A stretch of 64,000 bases of DNA from Patagioenas fasciata (taxonomy: Eukaryota > Chordata > Aves > Columbiformes > Columbidae), in assembly GCF_037038585.1 (NCBI RefSeq), contig NC_092559.1, positions 17,408,488 through 17,472,487 of the forward strand. The letters run 5' to 3'. The translations under genes were made by a program, and so were the position numbers. The notes below the pieces were generated by a model that saw only the letters and a list, made by a program, of their open reading frames with translations, did no database searches and was not told where the DNA came from. This document shows, piece after piece, positions 1 through 10,775 of this stretch (position 1 is the stretch's first letter; every line of letters starts with the position of its first letter).

Positions 1-451
1 GGCCTGTGATTGTGAGGCTGCTCTCAGCTACCTGTAGAAGGCCTCATCAACTTCCTCACCCTGATCTGGTGGCCTGTAATAGACACCCACAACAGTATCA
101 CCCCTGCCATCCTGCCCCTTAATTTTCACCCATAGACTCTCAACTCGCCCCTCATCCGTGCCCGGACAATACTCAATACACTGTAGTTGCTCTCTCACGT
201 AAAGAGCAACTCCACCACCACGCCTGACTGGCCTGTCTTTCCTGAAAAGGACATAGCCATCCATGACCACATTGCAGTCATGTGTGCTGTCCCACCATGT
301 CTCCATAATTGCCACCAGGTCATAGTCTCCTGCCCAACCACAGGTTTCTAACTCATCCTGCTTATTCCCCATACTGCACGCATCGGTATACAGGCATTTC
401 AGAGACTGAATTGAGCACACCGATTTCACCCTAGGGGTATGGGAGGCCTCC
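1..451 (-). mobile_element. CR1 LINE fragment, ORF2 endonuclease N-terminus
   Basis: Read on the minus strand this encodes the N-terminal part of CR1 ORF2, an apurinic-type endonuclease that nicks target DNA. The recognisable stretch starts near the conserved SLKCLYTDA region and runs through [18 protein letters not shown] and [10 protein letters not shown], which are endonuclease blocks. It is nearly identical to 26300-26750 in the antisense CR1 further right. The rest of the element lies off the left edge. At 451 the match ends abruptly and an ERVL LTR begins. Fragment only; no reverse transcriptase is visible here. Confidence 0.9.
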
Positions 452-750
452 AGTTCCTGTTTGCTGTGGAGTCCAGACCAGGACTTTCCAGGTGCCTTCT
501 CTGTAGCTGCTGGAGCAATGCTGGCTCCGCCATGGGCAGCACTGCGCCGCCCTGGGACATTCAGGATTGAATTTGTACATTTTGAATTGTTTTCTTTATT
601 TATTAGTAGCATTAGTAAAGATTTTTTAACTTTTTCCAACATGCAAGTCTCTCTCCCTTTTCCTCCTATTGCCTTTCCTTGTTGGGGAGGGTTGGGGGTA
701 ACAGAGAGCATCTACTGTGGTTTACTGATGCCCTGTAGTAAATTATGCCA
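452..750 (+). repeat. ERVL LTR fragment (3' part of 5' LTR)
   Basis: Matches the downstream half of the ERVL LTRs seen at 60312-60686 and more distantly those at 12040-12338: a T-rich stretch with TATTTATTAGTAGCATTAG, a pyrimidine then G-rich tract, and an end resembling TGCCA or TGACA. It begins at the CR1 junction, so the upstream part is lost. It is followed by a degraded primer site at about 757-774 (TTGGCCCCCATGTGGGGC), resembling the Lys-type site of copy 2. Confidence 0.75.
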
Positions 751-938
751 GATCTATTGGCCCCCATGTGGGGCTTGAAAACGCTAAAATTTGACACTAA
801 AAAGGGGCAAAATGTGGAGATTTTGGTGTTTTTAATACTGTGGCGCAGATTCAATTTTTTGGCATGGTGCCAGCTCATAGGGTTGAGATGTTCACAGGTC
901 TGTGTGCTTTAGACATCATCTAGTAGTATTAAAGTAGA

Positions 939-2790
939 TTGAATTACATTGGTTTAAAGATGCTGTGGCATAAGTTGTATCAATTAGTCTCTACACTGTG
1001 TTCTGCACTACCTTATTTGTGCTGGTCATATTTCACTAATAGTTTTGTGCATTCTATTACATCTGGAAACTGGATGGTGGTGATGATTTTACTTTGTGGT
1101 TTGGCACTGGTTTATTTTATTATACTCCAGCCGATAATGAATTGATATTCATTACTGTTGTATCTAGAGAAACTTCCAGTAGAGATTAAAGAGAAATATA
1201 CCTACCTTTGTTTCAATTCGATAAGCCAATCTATAGAAAAACTGACTAATAATACCTTTCCTTTTACGTTAGGACAGATTACAGATGTTTTTGAGAGCTT
1301 TGAATATCCTTGGAGTTTTGACCGTACTTTGTTGGTATTGTCAGGTTTGCTGAATGTGTGTCAGTTCATGCTAGTGATAAGAGAGATGAGGTTAAATAAG
1401 AGGATTGCATTTTTTCTAACTCCTGAGACTTATGTTGTGTTTGCTCAAGCCTCGGCAACAGGCATGGCTATGGCTGCTGCCCGCCCCAAATGGAGCAAGG
1501 CAGCGAAAGCTACCGTTACAGTACCCGTAACCCCCCTGACAGCCTCAGCAAGTGACAAAGCATCTCCAGCTCCTACACAGAGCAAAGCAGCTAAGGCTGT
1601 AAACCCCCCCGACTGCCGCTTCTCCAGTCTCAAAGACTGACAAGGCAGCTACTCTACCCCCCCACACTGTGCACTGCTGCTGCTGCAACCACAACAGCCA
1701 CTGTAATTATGTCAATACTGGTGACAGTAATTTTCTGGAAATAAATCGAGATATGGTGAGCCCATGTTGGCATCAGTTGCTGGTGTTAAGAGAGTCGCAA
1801 GAAGGACTGCTCATGCTGCAGATGATGGCCAAGGGGCATAATCACCCCAAGAGGCATCCTCATCAACACAAGGAGGAGAGGAAGTGACCAATCAATCCTT
1901 TTCTCCAAGTGAGCAGAAAGATATGCGAAAAGACTTCAGTTGTCATGAAGGCGAGAATGTTGTAACCTGGCTACTCCAGTGCTGGGATAATGGAGCTGAT
2001 GGTCTGGAACTAGAAGGTGGGAAAGTCAAGCAGCTGGGATCTCTGTCAAGGGATGCCACCCTTGATAGGGCAATTTCAAGAGAGAATGACCCCTCCACCC
2101 TCTGGAGTAGACTCCTGACAGCCATGAAGGCAAGGTTTCCCTTTAAGGAAGATGTTATATGTAATCCAGGGAAATGGTATACTATGGGAGAGACGTATCC
2201 AGTTCCTGAGAGAATTAGCTGTGTGGGAGATCTATTTTGAGCCAAACAGCCAAAAGGGGACAGACCCAGAAAGAATCCTTTGTACACGACCTTTGTGACA
2301 CAGGTTTGTACAAAGCGCACCACTGGCATATGCTAAGTCATTGGCATCAATGATCTGGTCAGCTGCAGCTCAACAAAACATTGCTGAAGTGATTAAGCAG
2401 CTTCAGGACTTTGAGGACAGCCTTGCTAGCTCTTTATGAGGTTGTGCCTTGACTGTGGAGAAACTGTGTGAAAAATCTGATGACTGGTTTGAAAAGCTGT
2501 TGAACGAAATCATAGCACTCAGAGAAGACAAGTTCCATTCACAACCTGTACAAACCTATGTTTCAACTATTAGGAGAAGGTGTTTTCAGTCTCAAGAGAG
2601 AGGACAGAAGAAATACACAAAAAGAGGCACACTGTGGTTTTTCATACGTGACCAGGGAGAAAACATGAGGAGATGGGATGGAAGACCTACCTCAGAACTT
2701 CAGGAATAAGTACGTGGGTTAAAAGGGAAAAATACTAGGAAAATGGCTGCTCCAGTTTCCAGAAGGGGTAGAAGAGATTCTGATCCTCTT
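939..2790 (+). pseudogene. ERVL gag remnant, copy 1
   Basis: Degenerate gag split into several frames (939-1145, 1158-1640, 1669-1887, 1884-2240, 2449-2709). The first piece is strikingly hydrophobic, with two likely membrane-spanning stretches ending in CGLALVYFI, followed by another hydrophobic segment near FDRTLLVLSGLLNVCQFML. Then come an Ala/Pro/Lys-rich linker, a Cys/His cluster (HCCCCNHNSHCNY) and the capsid-like part with CWDNGADGLELEGG and LWSRLLTAMKARFP. No classical CCHC zinc knuckle is seen. The order matches copies 2 and 3, so these are decayed copies of one gag. Frameshifts and stops rule out a product. Confidence 0.75.
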
Positions 2791-2886
2791 GAAGGAACCT
2801 CTAATTCATACCCAGAGACTGTGCATAACACAAATTAGAGGGGTCCTGCCTCCAGCCAAGCGGAGGAAAGGGACAACAGAGTTTAT

Positions 2887-3921
2887 TGGACTGTGCAGAT
2901 ACAATGGCCTGGTACAACAGAACCCCAAGAGTACAAAGCTTTGGTAGACACTGGTGCTCAATGCATGATAATCCCCTCAAACTGTAAAGGAACACAATCC
3001 ATCAGTATTTCTGGAGTGACTGAGGGATCCCAGGAACTGACTGCAGTAGAGGCTGAAATGAACCTAAGTGGAAAAAACTGGCAAAAGCATCCCATTGTGA
3101 CTGGTCCAGATGCTCCATGTATCCTTGGCATAGACTACCTCAGGAGAGGGTATTTTAAGGACCCAAAAGGGTATTGGTGGGCATTTGGTATAGCAGCTGT
3201 GGACACTGAGAATATTGAACAGCTGTCTACTTTGCCTGGTCTCTCAGAGGACCCTTCTGCTGTAGGACTGCTGATGTTTGACGATCAGCAGGTGCCAATT
3301 GCTACCACGACGGTGCATCGCCGGCAATATCGCACCAATCGAGACTCTTTGATTCCTATCCAGAAGTTGATTCGTCAACTGACGAGCCAGGGTGTGATCA
3401 GTAAGATTCACTCACTTTTTAACAGCCCAATTTGGCCAATGCGTAAGTCTAGTGGAGAGTGGAGACTAACTGTAGACTATCGTGGCCTGAATGAAGTTAC
3501 GCCACCATTGAGTGCTGCTGTGCCTGACATGTTAGAACTTCAATTTGAACTGGAGTCAAAGGCAGCTAAGTGGTATGACATAATTGACATTGCTAATGCA
3601 TTTTTCTCTATTCCCTTAGCAGCAGAGTGCAAGCCGCAGTTTGCTTTCACCTGGAGGGGCATCCAGTACACATGGAGTCGCTTGCCCCAGGGATGGAAAC
3701 ACAGTCCTACCATCTGCTATGGACTGATCCAGACCACGCTGGAACAAGGTAAAGCTCCAGAACACTTGCAATATATTGACGACATCATTGTATGGGGCGA
3801 CACAGAGAAAGAAGTCTTTGAGAAAGGTGTATGAATAATTCATATTCTTTTGGATGCTGGTTTTGCCATAAAATGAAGCAAGGTCAAGGGACCTGCACGA
3901 GAGATCCAGTTTTTAGGAACA
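2887..3921 (+). pseudogene. ERVL protease and N-terminal reverse transcriptase, copy 1
   Basis: A 313-codon open frame (2893-3834) joins an aspartic protease to the start of RT. The protease keeps its catalytic DTGA (residues 19-22) and a later ILGIDYLRRG block that resembles the family's LLGxDLL motif. RT shows LTVDYRGLNEV, DIANAFFSIP, LPQGWKHSPT and the catalytic YIDD at residues 294-297. The frame ends at a TGA (3832) caused by a small change relative to copies 2 and 4, and a second TGA stands at 3874. The element is then truncated, so the thumb, RNase H and integrase are missing. The enzyme would have matured the virion and copied RNA to DNA, but this copy cannot. Confidence 0.85.
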
Positions 3922-4059
3922 CTAACACATCAATAACCCTCGTGTCTTTTCTGCCACACTGCTCTCCATTTGCAAACCTCCACTGAGATGGCAGACAGAA
4001 GGGCCTTGCTAGCACCCAATCCCTCAAACATTGGGTTTGTCTCTACTGTACTTGGCTTT

Positions 4060-4290
4060 CTCCCCTTCCCCCTTCAAATCTAGGTTAAAGCTCTTTCAAT
4101 GAGCCCTGCTAACTCCTGTCCAAGGATCCTTTCCCCCTTTGAGACAGGTGCAACCTATTTGTCTCCAGCAGGCTAGGTGTCATATAAACATGATCAAAAA
4201 GCCCAAATTTTTACTCCTGACACCAGTCCTGCAGACAGGTAATGATCTGCTGGGTCTTTTTGTATCTTCTGTGCTTGTAAATATCCCAAG
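4060..4290 (-). mobile_element. CR1 fragment, ORF1 end to ORF2 start (antisense)
   Basis: Antisense similarity to the ORF1-ORF2 junction of the large CR1 at 26820-27000, including CCCCCTTCAAATCTAG and ACACCAGTCCTG. Divergent and interrupted. The preceding 3922-4060 may be part of the same piece but I cannot align it. No coding capacity. Confidence 0.6.
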
Positions 4291-4294
4291 GATG

Positions 4295-4597
4295 GGTATC
4301 AAGAGGATGGGACCAGACTCTTTTCAGTGGTTCCCAAGAATAGGATGAGGGGCAATGGGCAGAGGCTGAAGCATTGGAGGTTCCATGTAAACATGAAGAG
4401 AAACTTATTTACTTTGAGGGTCACAGAGCACTGGAACAGGCTGTCCAGAGAGGTTGTGGAGTCTCCTCTGGAGACATTAAAAAACCACCTGGACGCATTT
4501 CTGTGTGATCTGCTCTAGGTGAACCTGCTTTAGCAGATGGGTTGGACTAGACAATCTCCAGAGGTCCCTTCCAACTCCAACCATTCTGTGATTCCCT
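4295..4597 (+). mobile_element. CR1 3' end fragment
   Basis: Encodes the last CR1 ORF2 residues ([16 protein letters not shown], then LDAFLCDLL and stop at 4518), followed by the typical 3' UTR with GGACTAGAC, CTTCCAACTC and the tail ATTCTGTGATT then CATGATTCC. Severely 5'-truncated, as is usual for CR1. Confidence 0.85.
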
Positions 4598-4629
4598 CAT
4601 GATTCCGTGCAACTGGGTGGACAGAGGAG

Positions 4630-4783
4630 AACACTACTTGTGTTTATTGTTAGTAAAGCTTTTTTTTTTTTTTTAAACTTTCCAACTTGTCTCTCTCCCT
4701 TTTCTTCCTCTTCCTTAGTGGGGAGGGCAGGGGTTAATAGAGAGCATCTGCCACACTTTGTTGCCCTGCAGTAAACAGTGACA
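4630..4783 (+). repeat. ERVL LTR fragment
   Basis: Short piece of the same LTR family as 452-750: TTAGTAAAGC, a T-run, TTTCCAACTTGTCTCTCTCCC, a G-rich GTGGGGAGGGCAGGGG block and a terminal CAGTAAACAGTGACA. It lies between two CR1 fragments and has no internal retroviral sequence beside it. Confidence 0.65.
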
Positions 4784-5943
4784 CAAGTCCTGCCTGATCA
4801 ACCTATTGACCTTGATGGAGTGAGTACATCAGTGGACAAAGGAAGGGCTATGGATGTCATTTATCTTGACTTCTGTAAAGCCTTTGACATGGTCCCACAC
4901 AACATCCTTCCCTCTAAATTGGAGAGATATGGATTTGATGGGTGAACTGTTCAGTGGATGAGGAGTTGACTGGATATTCACATCCAGGGGGTAGTGGTTA
5001 ATGGCTCAGTGTCTGGATGGACACTGGTTACAAGTCTGTACTGGGACCAGTACTATTTAATATCTTCATCAGTGACATAGACAGCGGGATTGCATGCAGC
5101 CTCGGCAAGTTTGTGGAGTACACCAAGCTGAGTGGTGCCGTTGACACACCTGAGGGATGGGATGCCATCTACAGGGACCTGGGCAAGCTTCAGAAGTGGG
5201 CCCATGCAAACCTCATGAGGTTCAACAAGGCTAAGTGCAAGGTCATGTACCTGGGTCAGGGCAACCCCCGGTATCAATACAGGTTGATGAATGAAGGGAT
5301 TGAGAGCAGCCCTGCAGAGAAGGACTTGGGGGTACTGGTGGATGAAAGATTGGACATGAGCCAGCAATGTGCACTTGCAGCCCAGAAGGGCTATTGTATC
5401 TTGGACTGCATCAAAAGAAGCGTGGCCAGCAGGTTGAGGGAGATGATTCTGTCCCTCTGCTCTGGTGAGACCCCACCTCAAGTACTGCATCATTACTTAT
5501 TACAGGAAAGATATGGACCTGTTGGAGAGGGTCCAGAGGAGGGCCACAAAAATGATCAGAGGGATGGAACACCTCTCCTATGAGAACAGGTTGAGAGAGA
5601 TGGGGTTGTTCAGCCTCGAAAAGAGAAGGCTCCAGGGAGACCTTATTGAGGCCTTTCAGTACTTAAAAGCGGCCTGTTACAATAAGACAAAGGGTAATGG
5701 TTTTAAACTAAAGAAGGGGAGATTCAGGCTAGACATGAGGAAGAATTTTTTTACAATGGGGGTGGTAAAACACTGGAACGGGTTACCCAGAGAGGCGGTA
5801 GGTGCCCCATCCCTGGAGACATTCAAGGCTGGGCTGGACAGGGCTCTGAGTAACTTGATCTAGTTGAAGATGTTCTTGCAGTAGGGTTGGACTAGATGAC
5901 CTTTGATGGTCCTTTCCAATCTAAACTATTCTATGATTTTATG
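4784..5943 (+). mobile_element. CR1 LINE, 5'-truncated, divergent subfamily
   Basis: Carries the second half of CR1 ORF2 and the 3' UTR, ending in ATTCTATGATTTTATGA. Coding sequence is split between 5017-5583 and 5465-5863 by a frameshift. The RT catalytic block, normally FADDTKL, reads FVEYTKL, so both catalytic aspartates are gone. Later blocks ([51 protein letters not shown]) are intact. It is more diverged from the other CR1s here than they are from each other, suggesting an older subfamily. Dead copy. Confidence 0.9.
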
Positions 5944-6446
5944 ATCTATAGGATCAACCTCTAGAGAACTTGAATCTAACCGTTTTCACTAATGGATTTT
6001 CATACTATGTGATTGGAAAATGACACACGGGCTATGCAATGGTGAGAAAGTACTTGAAGAAGAACCTCTACAACTCCCAGTGAGTGCCCAATCAGCGGGT
6101 AAGTATTTATACCGACTTTAAATATGCCTTCAGATTGTGTCATGCAACAAGTATGCTATGGAAAGAATAGGATTCCTTAACACAGCAGAAAATAAATATT
6201 TCTGAAGGAACTGGAATCCAAATGTTGTTTGAAGCTATTAAGCTTTCAAGGGAAATCACAGCAGTATACTGTACTAAACAACACTTATAAAATTTTAGAT
6301 ATACAGTGACAGTTACATGTTCCATATCATCTGCAGTCCTCAGAACAGGTAGAAAGAATGAACAGGACTCCTAAAAATAAAATGGCTTGAACATGTAGCC
6401 AAGTGGGTTTGAAATAGATAAAGTTTTTAAAAATAGTGCTATGGGA
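5944..6446 (+). pseudogene. Class I (gamma-like) retroviral RNase H remnant
   Basis: One frame from about 5950 reads NLTVFTNGFSYYVIGK followed by a stop and HTGYAM, which resembles the start of a gammaretroviral RNase H, with the first catalytic Asp changed to Asn. Farther on, homology fades and several stops occur. The CR1 at 6447-8273 interrupts the element, which resumes at 8274 with integrase C-terminal sequence. The family assignment is from motifs only. Confidence 0.45.
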
Positions 6447-8273
6447 ATAAAGGCCGCTGTTAGAGGACGTAGGAAGACAGCTAGGATAGCCAAGGCCTCC
6501 TTAGAATTACAGCTGGCGAGAGGGGTCAAGAACAGCAAAAAGAACTTTTTCAAATACATAGCAGATAAAACTAATACCAGAGACAATGTAGGCCCACTGA
6601 TGAATGGAGTGGGTGCCCTGGTGGCAGAAGATACAGAGAAGGCAGAATTACTGAATGCCTTCTTTGTCTCTGTCTACTCCGCTGGAGGCTGTCGTGGGGG
6701 ACCCTGTACCCCTGAGACCCCGGATGAAGCCAGGTCAATGGAGGAGTTTGCTTTAGTCGATGAGGACTGGGTTAGGGAGCAATTAAATAGTCTGGACATC
6801 CATAAATCCATGGGTCCAGATGGGATGCATCCGCGGGTGCTGAGGGAGCTGGCTGAAGTAATTGCTGGACCGCTCTCCATCATTTTTGCCAAGTCTTGGG
6901 AAACGGGTGAGGTGCCCGAGGATTGGAGGAAAGCAAGTGTCACTCCAGTCTTCAAAAAGGGCAAGAAGGAGGACCCGGGTAATTATAGACCGGTCAGCCT
7001 CACCTCTGTCCCTGGGAAAGTAATGGAACAGCTTGTCCTTGGTGTCATCTCAAGGCATATCAGGGATAAGAGGGTCATTAGGGGCAGTCAGCACGGCTTT
7101 ACCAAGGGTAGGTCATGCTTGACCAACCTCATAGCCTTTTATGAGAATGTAACAAGGTGGATGGATGATGGCAGAGCGGTGGATGTGGTCTACCCTGACT
7201 TCAGTAAAGCCTTTGACACAGTCTCTCACAGCATCCTCACAGCTAAATTGAGGAGGTGTGGTCTAGACACTAGAGTAGTGAGGTGGGTTGCAAACTGGCT
7301 TAAAGAGAGAAGCCAGAGAGTGGTGGTCAATGGTGCGGAGTCTAGTTGGAGGCCAGTATCTAGTGGAGTGCCTCAGGGGTCAGTACTGGGGCCAATATTA
7401 TTCAATATATTCATTAACGATTTGGACGAGGGAATTGAGTGTACTATCAGCAAGTTTGCTGATGACACTAAGCTGGGAGGAGTGGCTGACACGCCAGAAG
7501 GCTGTGCTGCCATCCAGCGGGATCTGGACAGGCTGGAGAGTTGGGCGGGGAATAACCTGATGAAATTTAACAAGGGAAAGTGTAGAGTCCTGCATCTGGG
7601 CAGGAACAAGTCCAGGTTCCAGTATAGGTTGGGAAATTACATATTAGAGAGCAGTGTAGGGGAAAGGGACCTGGGGGTCCTGGTGGACAGCAGGATGACC
7701 ATGAGCCAGCACTGTGCCCTTGTGGCCAGGAAGGCCAATGGCATCCTGGGGTGTATTACAAGGGGAGTGGTCAGTAGATCGAGAGAGGTCCTCCTTCCCC
7801 TCTACTCCGCCCTGGTGAGACCCCATCTGGAATATTGTGTCCAGTTCTGGGCCCCTCAGTTCAAGAAGGACAGGGAACTGCTGGAGAGGGTCCAGCGTAG
7901 GGCAACAAAGATGATTAAGGGAGTGGAGCACCTCCCTTATGAAGAAAGGCTGAGAGAGCTGGGTCTCTTTAGTTTGGAGAAGAGGAGACTGAGGGGTGAC
8001 TTTATTAATGTTTATAAATATATAAAGGGTGAGTGCCGTGAGAATGGAGCCAGGCTCTTCTCAGTGGCAAACAATGATAGGACAAGGAGTAATGGGATCA
8101 AGCTGGAACACAAGAAGTTCCACTTAAATTTGAGAAGACATTCAAGGCCCGCCTGGACATGTTCCTGTGCGACCTCACCTAGGCGTTCCTGCTCCAGCAG
8201 GGGGATTGGACTATATGATCTTTCGAGGTCCCTTCCAATCCCAAACATACTGTGATACTGTGATACTGTGATA
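6447..8273 (+). mobile_element. CR1 LINE, 5'-truncated, long open ORF2
   Basis: A young-looking CR1 inserted in a retroviral remnant. The open frame 6441-8255 (604 codons, of which the first few are upstream sequence) covers the C-terminal part of ORF2: the RT domain with [42 protein letters not shown], the [11 protein letters not shown] block and catalytic FADDTKLGG. Both catalytic aspartates are present. Near the end a deletion after NLRR removes the [10 protein letters not shown] region and shifts the last 40 codons into 3' UTR sequence. The tail has three ACTGTGAT-type repeats (about 8250-8273). The endonuclease is missing through 5' truncation, so the copy is immobile. Confidence 0.93.
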
Positions 8274-9360
8274 TTAGAAATACCCCTCAACAACCTCTAG
8301 GGTTGTCACTAGCAGAAACAGTGTTTAGCAGACATTTAGCTGTATCTGGGACTTTTGTCCCACTAGGACTAAACTCTTAAATGAATGGTTGATCCAGTAT
8401 GTTTTATATATGCAACAAGACGTTGAAGGAAAAAGAAGTATGCTCAGTGGTATCAACCCACACCACTTGAAATATAGTTACGTGGCAGAAAGCCTGGGGA
8501 AGAAGTGTTAATTAAGGTGTTTTCACAAAAATCCAAATTATAACCTCGAAGGGAGTGGCCATATATTGTCCTACTATGTTCTTATTTTGTTGTTGTTTTC
8601 TTATTTTAAGTTTTAGGAAGAGAAAATTGGATACACCATTCTCATGTCAAGCAGGTCATGAATAGCCAACCAGCTAACGAATGACTATATTTGGAAGAAT
8701 CCATACACTGAAAAGACTAAGTGGTAAATCTCACTACTCTTGGTGCTTTTAACCATGATGACCACTGCAGCATGACTAAGTATAAAATCGATGGGTAACC
8801 CACTGTAGTACAAAGTTAACAGGACTAAAGGGGAGGTAGTTCATAGATTTTTATGGGGCAGGTATCTAAACTCCTGAAAACCCCCTGGAACTCTACTCCT
8901 ATATATTGGAAAGGGATGTGTTTGTATAAGAACCCTTTGCGATTTTTTATCCATAGATAACATCACTGTAGAGACAAATAATCATTAAAATACTTGTGCT
9001 TGTGGCTTTGCTGACATTGTAGGATGTGGTTTCAGTTATCCAGTTTCCATTATGTCTTATCAACTGTTACAGTCCAATTATACCTTAGTTCCTACTTCCT
9101 ATCCCCATTAGAATGAATCCTGCATTGGTGAGGAAACTACAAAGACATAATGACTTGTATCAACTGTTAGAAAATGTCTGAAACAATGTACAAAAGACCC
9201 TAATTACCATCCATCATGATGTGGAAGAAATACATCGCATCACAGAAAGGGTAAAAAAGGATGGAGAACCCTAATGGTGGGAAACTTTTTTGGGTGGTCA
9301 CCAACCACTACGGGATACTCCACCCAGTAGTAATTTTGTTAGCTCTGGTTACCCTGCTCA
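8274..9360 (+). pseudogene. Class I-like integrase C-terminus and env remnant
   Basis: Continues the element interrupted by CR1. Around 8280-8330 one frame reads QPLGLSLAETVFSRH, and near 8625 KWIHHSHVK, which resemble the integrase C-terminus of gamma-like viruses. The part to about 8780 is badly decayed. From about 9090 to 9350 pieces of an envelope transmembrane subunit appear: LRKLQRHNDLYQLL, then WWETFFGWSPTTTGYS, the pre-membrane and membrane-anchor region typical of retroviral TM. Stops in every frame exclude a product. An LTR follows. Confidence 0.45.
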
Positions 9361-9374
9361 AGAGAGATGACTAT

Positions 9375-9788
9375 TGTGGATGGAGTGAGAGGGATGCACT
9401 TCACTCGTAAGAGAGAAGCAACAATAAATTTTTTGATAGTGAGGTAACAAAGTTGGGGACTACGGTGGGTCCATGGATTCCCTGACGGAGGGCATGGGAA
9501 CAGAAATTAGCCTTGAAGATATGAAGGCCTACCCGTGAGAAAGATGGGAGTAAAGGAATATCTGGAGATGTTAAGGATGTACCTGTGAGAGAGAAGGGAG
9601 TAAAAGAGTAACATTGATGATAGCAAAATTAGTCAATGAGATGTTACTGCTGTAACTTGTAACCAATAGTGAAGAGACACACGAATTGTTAAAATTGCAT
9701 GAAAATGCACTTGTGGCAATAAATGGTATCTACTACTTTCATCCTGGAAGAACTTGGTCTATGTCATTTGTCCGTCTCAACCAAGACA
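9375..9788 (+). repeat. Retroviral LTR, probable boundaries
   Basis: Lies between env C-terminal sequence and a tRNA primer site, which is where an LTR should be. It begins TGTGGATGGAG and ends CCAAGACA, giving TG...CA ends. An AATAAA (about 9718) lies 70 bases before the end, consistent with a polyadenylation signal in R. No clear TATA box was seen. The 5' boundary is the less certain one. Confidence 0.5.
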
Positions 9789-9790
9789 TA

Positions 9791-9808
9791 TGGTGACCCC
9801 AACGTGAT
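9791..9808 (+). other. Retroviral primer binding site, Trp-type
   Basis: TGGTGACCCCAACGTGAT closely matches the 3' end complement of tRNA-Trp, with one CpG-type change. It lies two bases after the LTR's terminal CA, the normal spacing for a 5' LTR. This tRNA is also the primer of avian alpharetroviruses. Confidence 0.7.
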
Positions 9809-10068
9809 CCTGCATGAAGAGGATTTCGCATGAAGAAGAGACAACGGTGAAGCTGTGACAGCCAAAGACAAACTGGGGAGACAGAGCCCGGTACAGCTGA
9901 AGATCCAGATCCTTGAAAAGACACCACGCCAAGAGCTGGTGAGCTACCGGGAATGGGGAGGGGGTGGAACTTATCTAAAGAAGAGGGTATTATATTATCT
10001 ACATGGAAATTGCTTCTGAAGAAGCAGGGTATTAGCCTTCTGGAATTGACTTTACGAAGGATGTTACT

Positions 10069-10341
10069 ATGGGGCAAAGCAGTACTGAAAGATCCAAAGA
10101 AACAACTGAACTGTTAACAACATGGCACTTGTTGCTGGAGACTTTGAGAGGATTAAAAGAGCAACAGGAACACGCAGAGACAGTAGAGAGGGGTGGCTTC
10201 CCTGGACTAGATTTGGAAAAAAAAAAAAGTGCACTGTTCCAAACCCTGAACCCCCCTGTTACTGATGATTCTCCAGCACCGTTCAAGTCCGCGTTATCTG
10301 ATGACTCGGATGAGGATGAGGGTCTGCAGCATTTGCTTTAA
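10069..10341 (+). pseudogene. Gag N-terminal ORF, possible recombinant
   Basis: A 90-codon frame starting MGQSSTERS, where Gly2 could be N-myristoylated as in many Gag matrix proteins. Residues 12-50 form a short charged helix-like region. After a run of twelve A (about 10209-10220; residues KKK) the sequence becomes SALFQTLNPPVTDDS and an acidic DDSDEDEGLQHLL, which matches the class II gag at 47270-47380. In the latter, matrix sequence precedes this segment, so here most of the matrix is missing. Either an internal deletion or a recombination at the A-run would explain it. Confidence 0.5.
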
Positions 10342-10775
10342 AAGTTAAAAGGAAAAGGAGTATATGTACGTGTTTCCCCGAGATCAGATAAAAACCATGA
10401 AAGACTCAAAGCAAAATTTGACGTATGCAATGTAACAGCTATAGATCATTTAGGACGGAACGATGGGGATTCATTGAAATGGGCGGGTATCCCCCAACTC
10501 TTAGAAGATACACTAATTGGCACACCAGAATTACAGGCGCTATTAGTTTCTGAAATCCTGAGGCAGTCAACAGACCTTGCATATCAAGCTATGATAGAGG
10601 TGCCTGAAACCAACATAGCAGCCAAATAATTTACAACTATTAATCAGGGTCCCAATGAGAATTACATGCAATTTATTGACCATCTTCAAGAGGCCATCAA
10701 TAAGCAGGTTGAAAACTTAGAAGCTAAGGACGCACTAGTGTTCAAATTAGCAGTAGAGAACACTAATGTTTGCTA
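10342..10775 (+). pseudogene. Class II gag capsid remnant with major homology region
   Basis: Degenerate capsid sequence in shifting frames. Around 10480-10610 it reads WAGIPQLLEDTLIGTPELQA then LRQSTDLAYQAMIEVP, and from 10640 INQGPNENYMQFIDHLQEAI, which is the capsid major homology region of alpha/betaretroviral type (Q-G-x2-E-x3-F-x2-L). It continues to about ENTNVCYQ and then loses retroviral similarity. Near-identical sequence lies at 47461-47795. No nucleocapsid zinc knuckles follow. Confidence 0.7.

Larger units (their letters stand above)
452..3921 (+). mobile_element. ERVL-like provirus copy 1, 5' half only
   Basis: Plus-strand class III (ERVL) element consisting of a partial 5' LTR, a primer site remnant, gag, protease and the first part of reverse transcriptase. 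It stops inside RT, just after the conserved GPAREIQFLG-type sequence, where an antisense CR1 piece follows. RNase H, integrase and the 3' LTR are absent. Assignment rests on close similarity to copy 2 (11693-18615), which has both LTRs. It is non-functional: gag is split by frameshifts and stops, and the RT frame is closed at 3832 and 3874. Confidence 0.85.

Noticed and set aside
7373..7931. Minus-strand frames opposite CR1 ORF2
   Set aside because: Shadows of the real plus-strand ORF2; the same shadows recur opposite the 24-27 kb copy.
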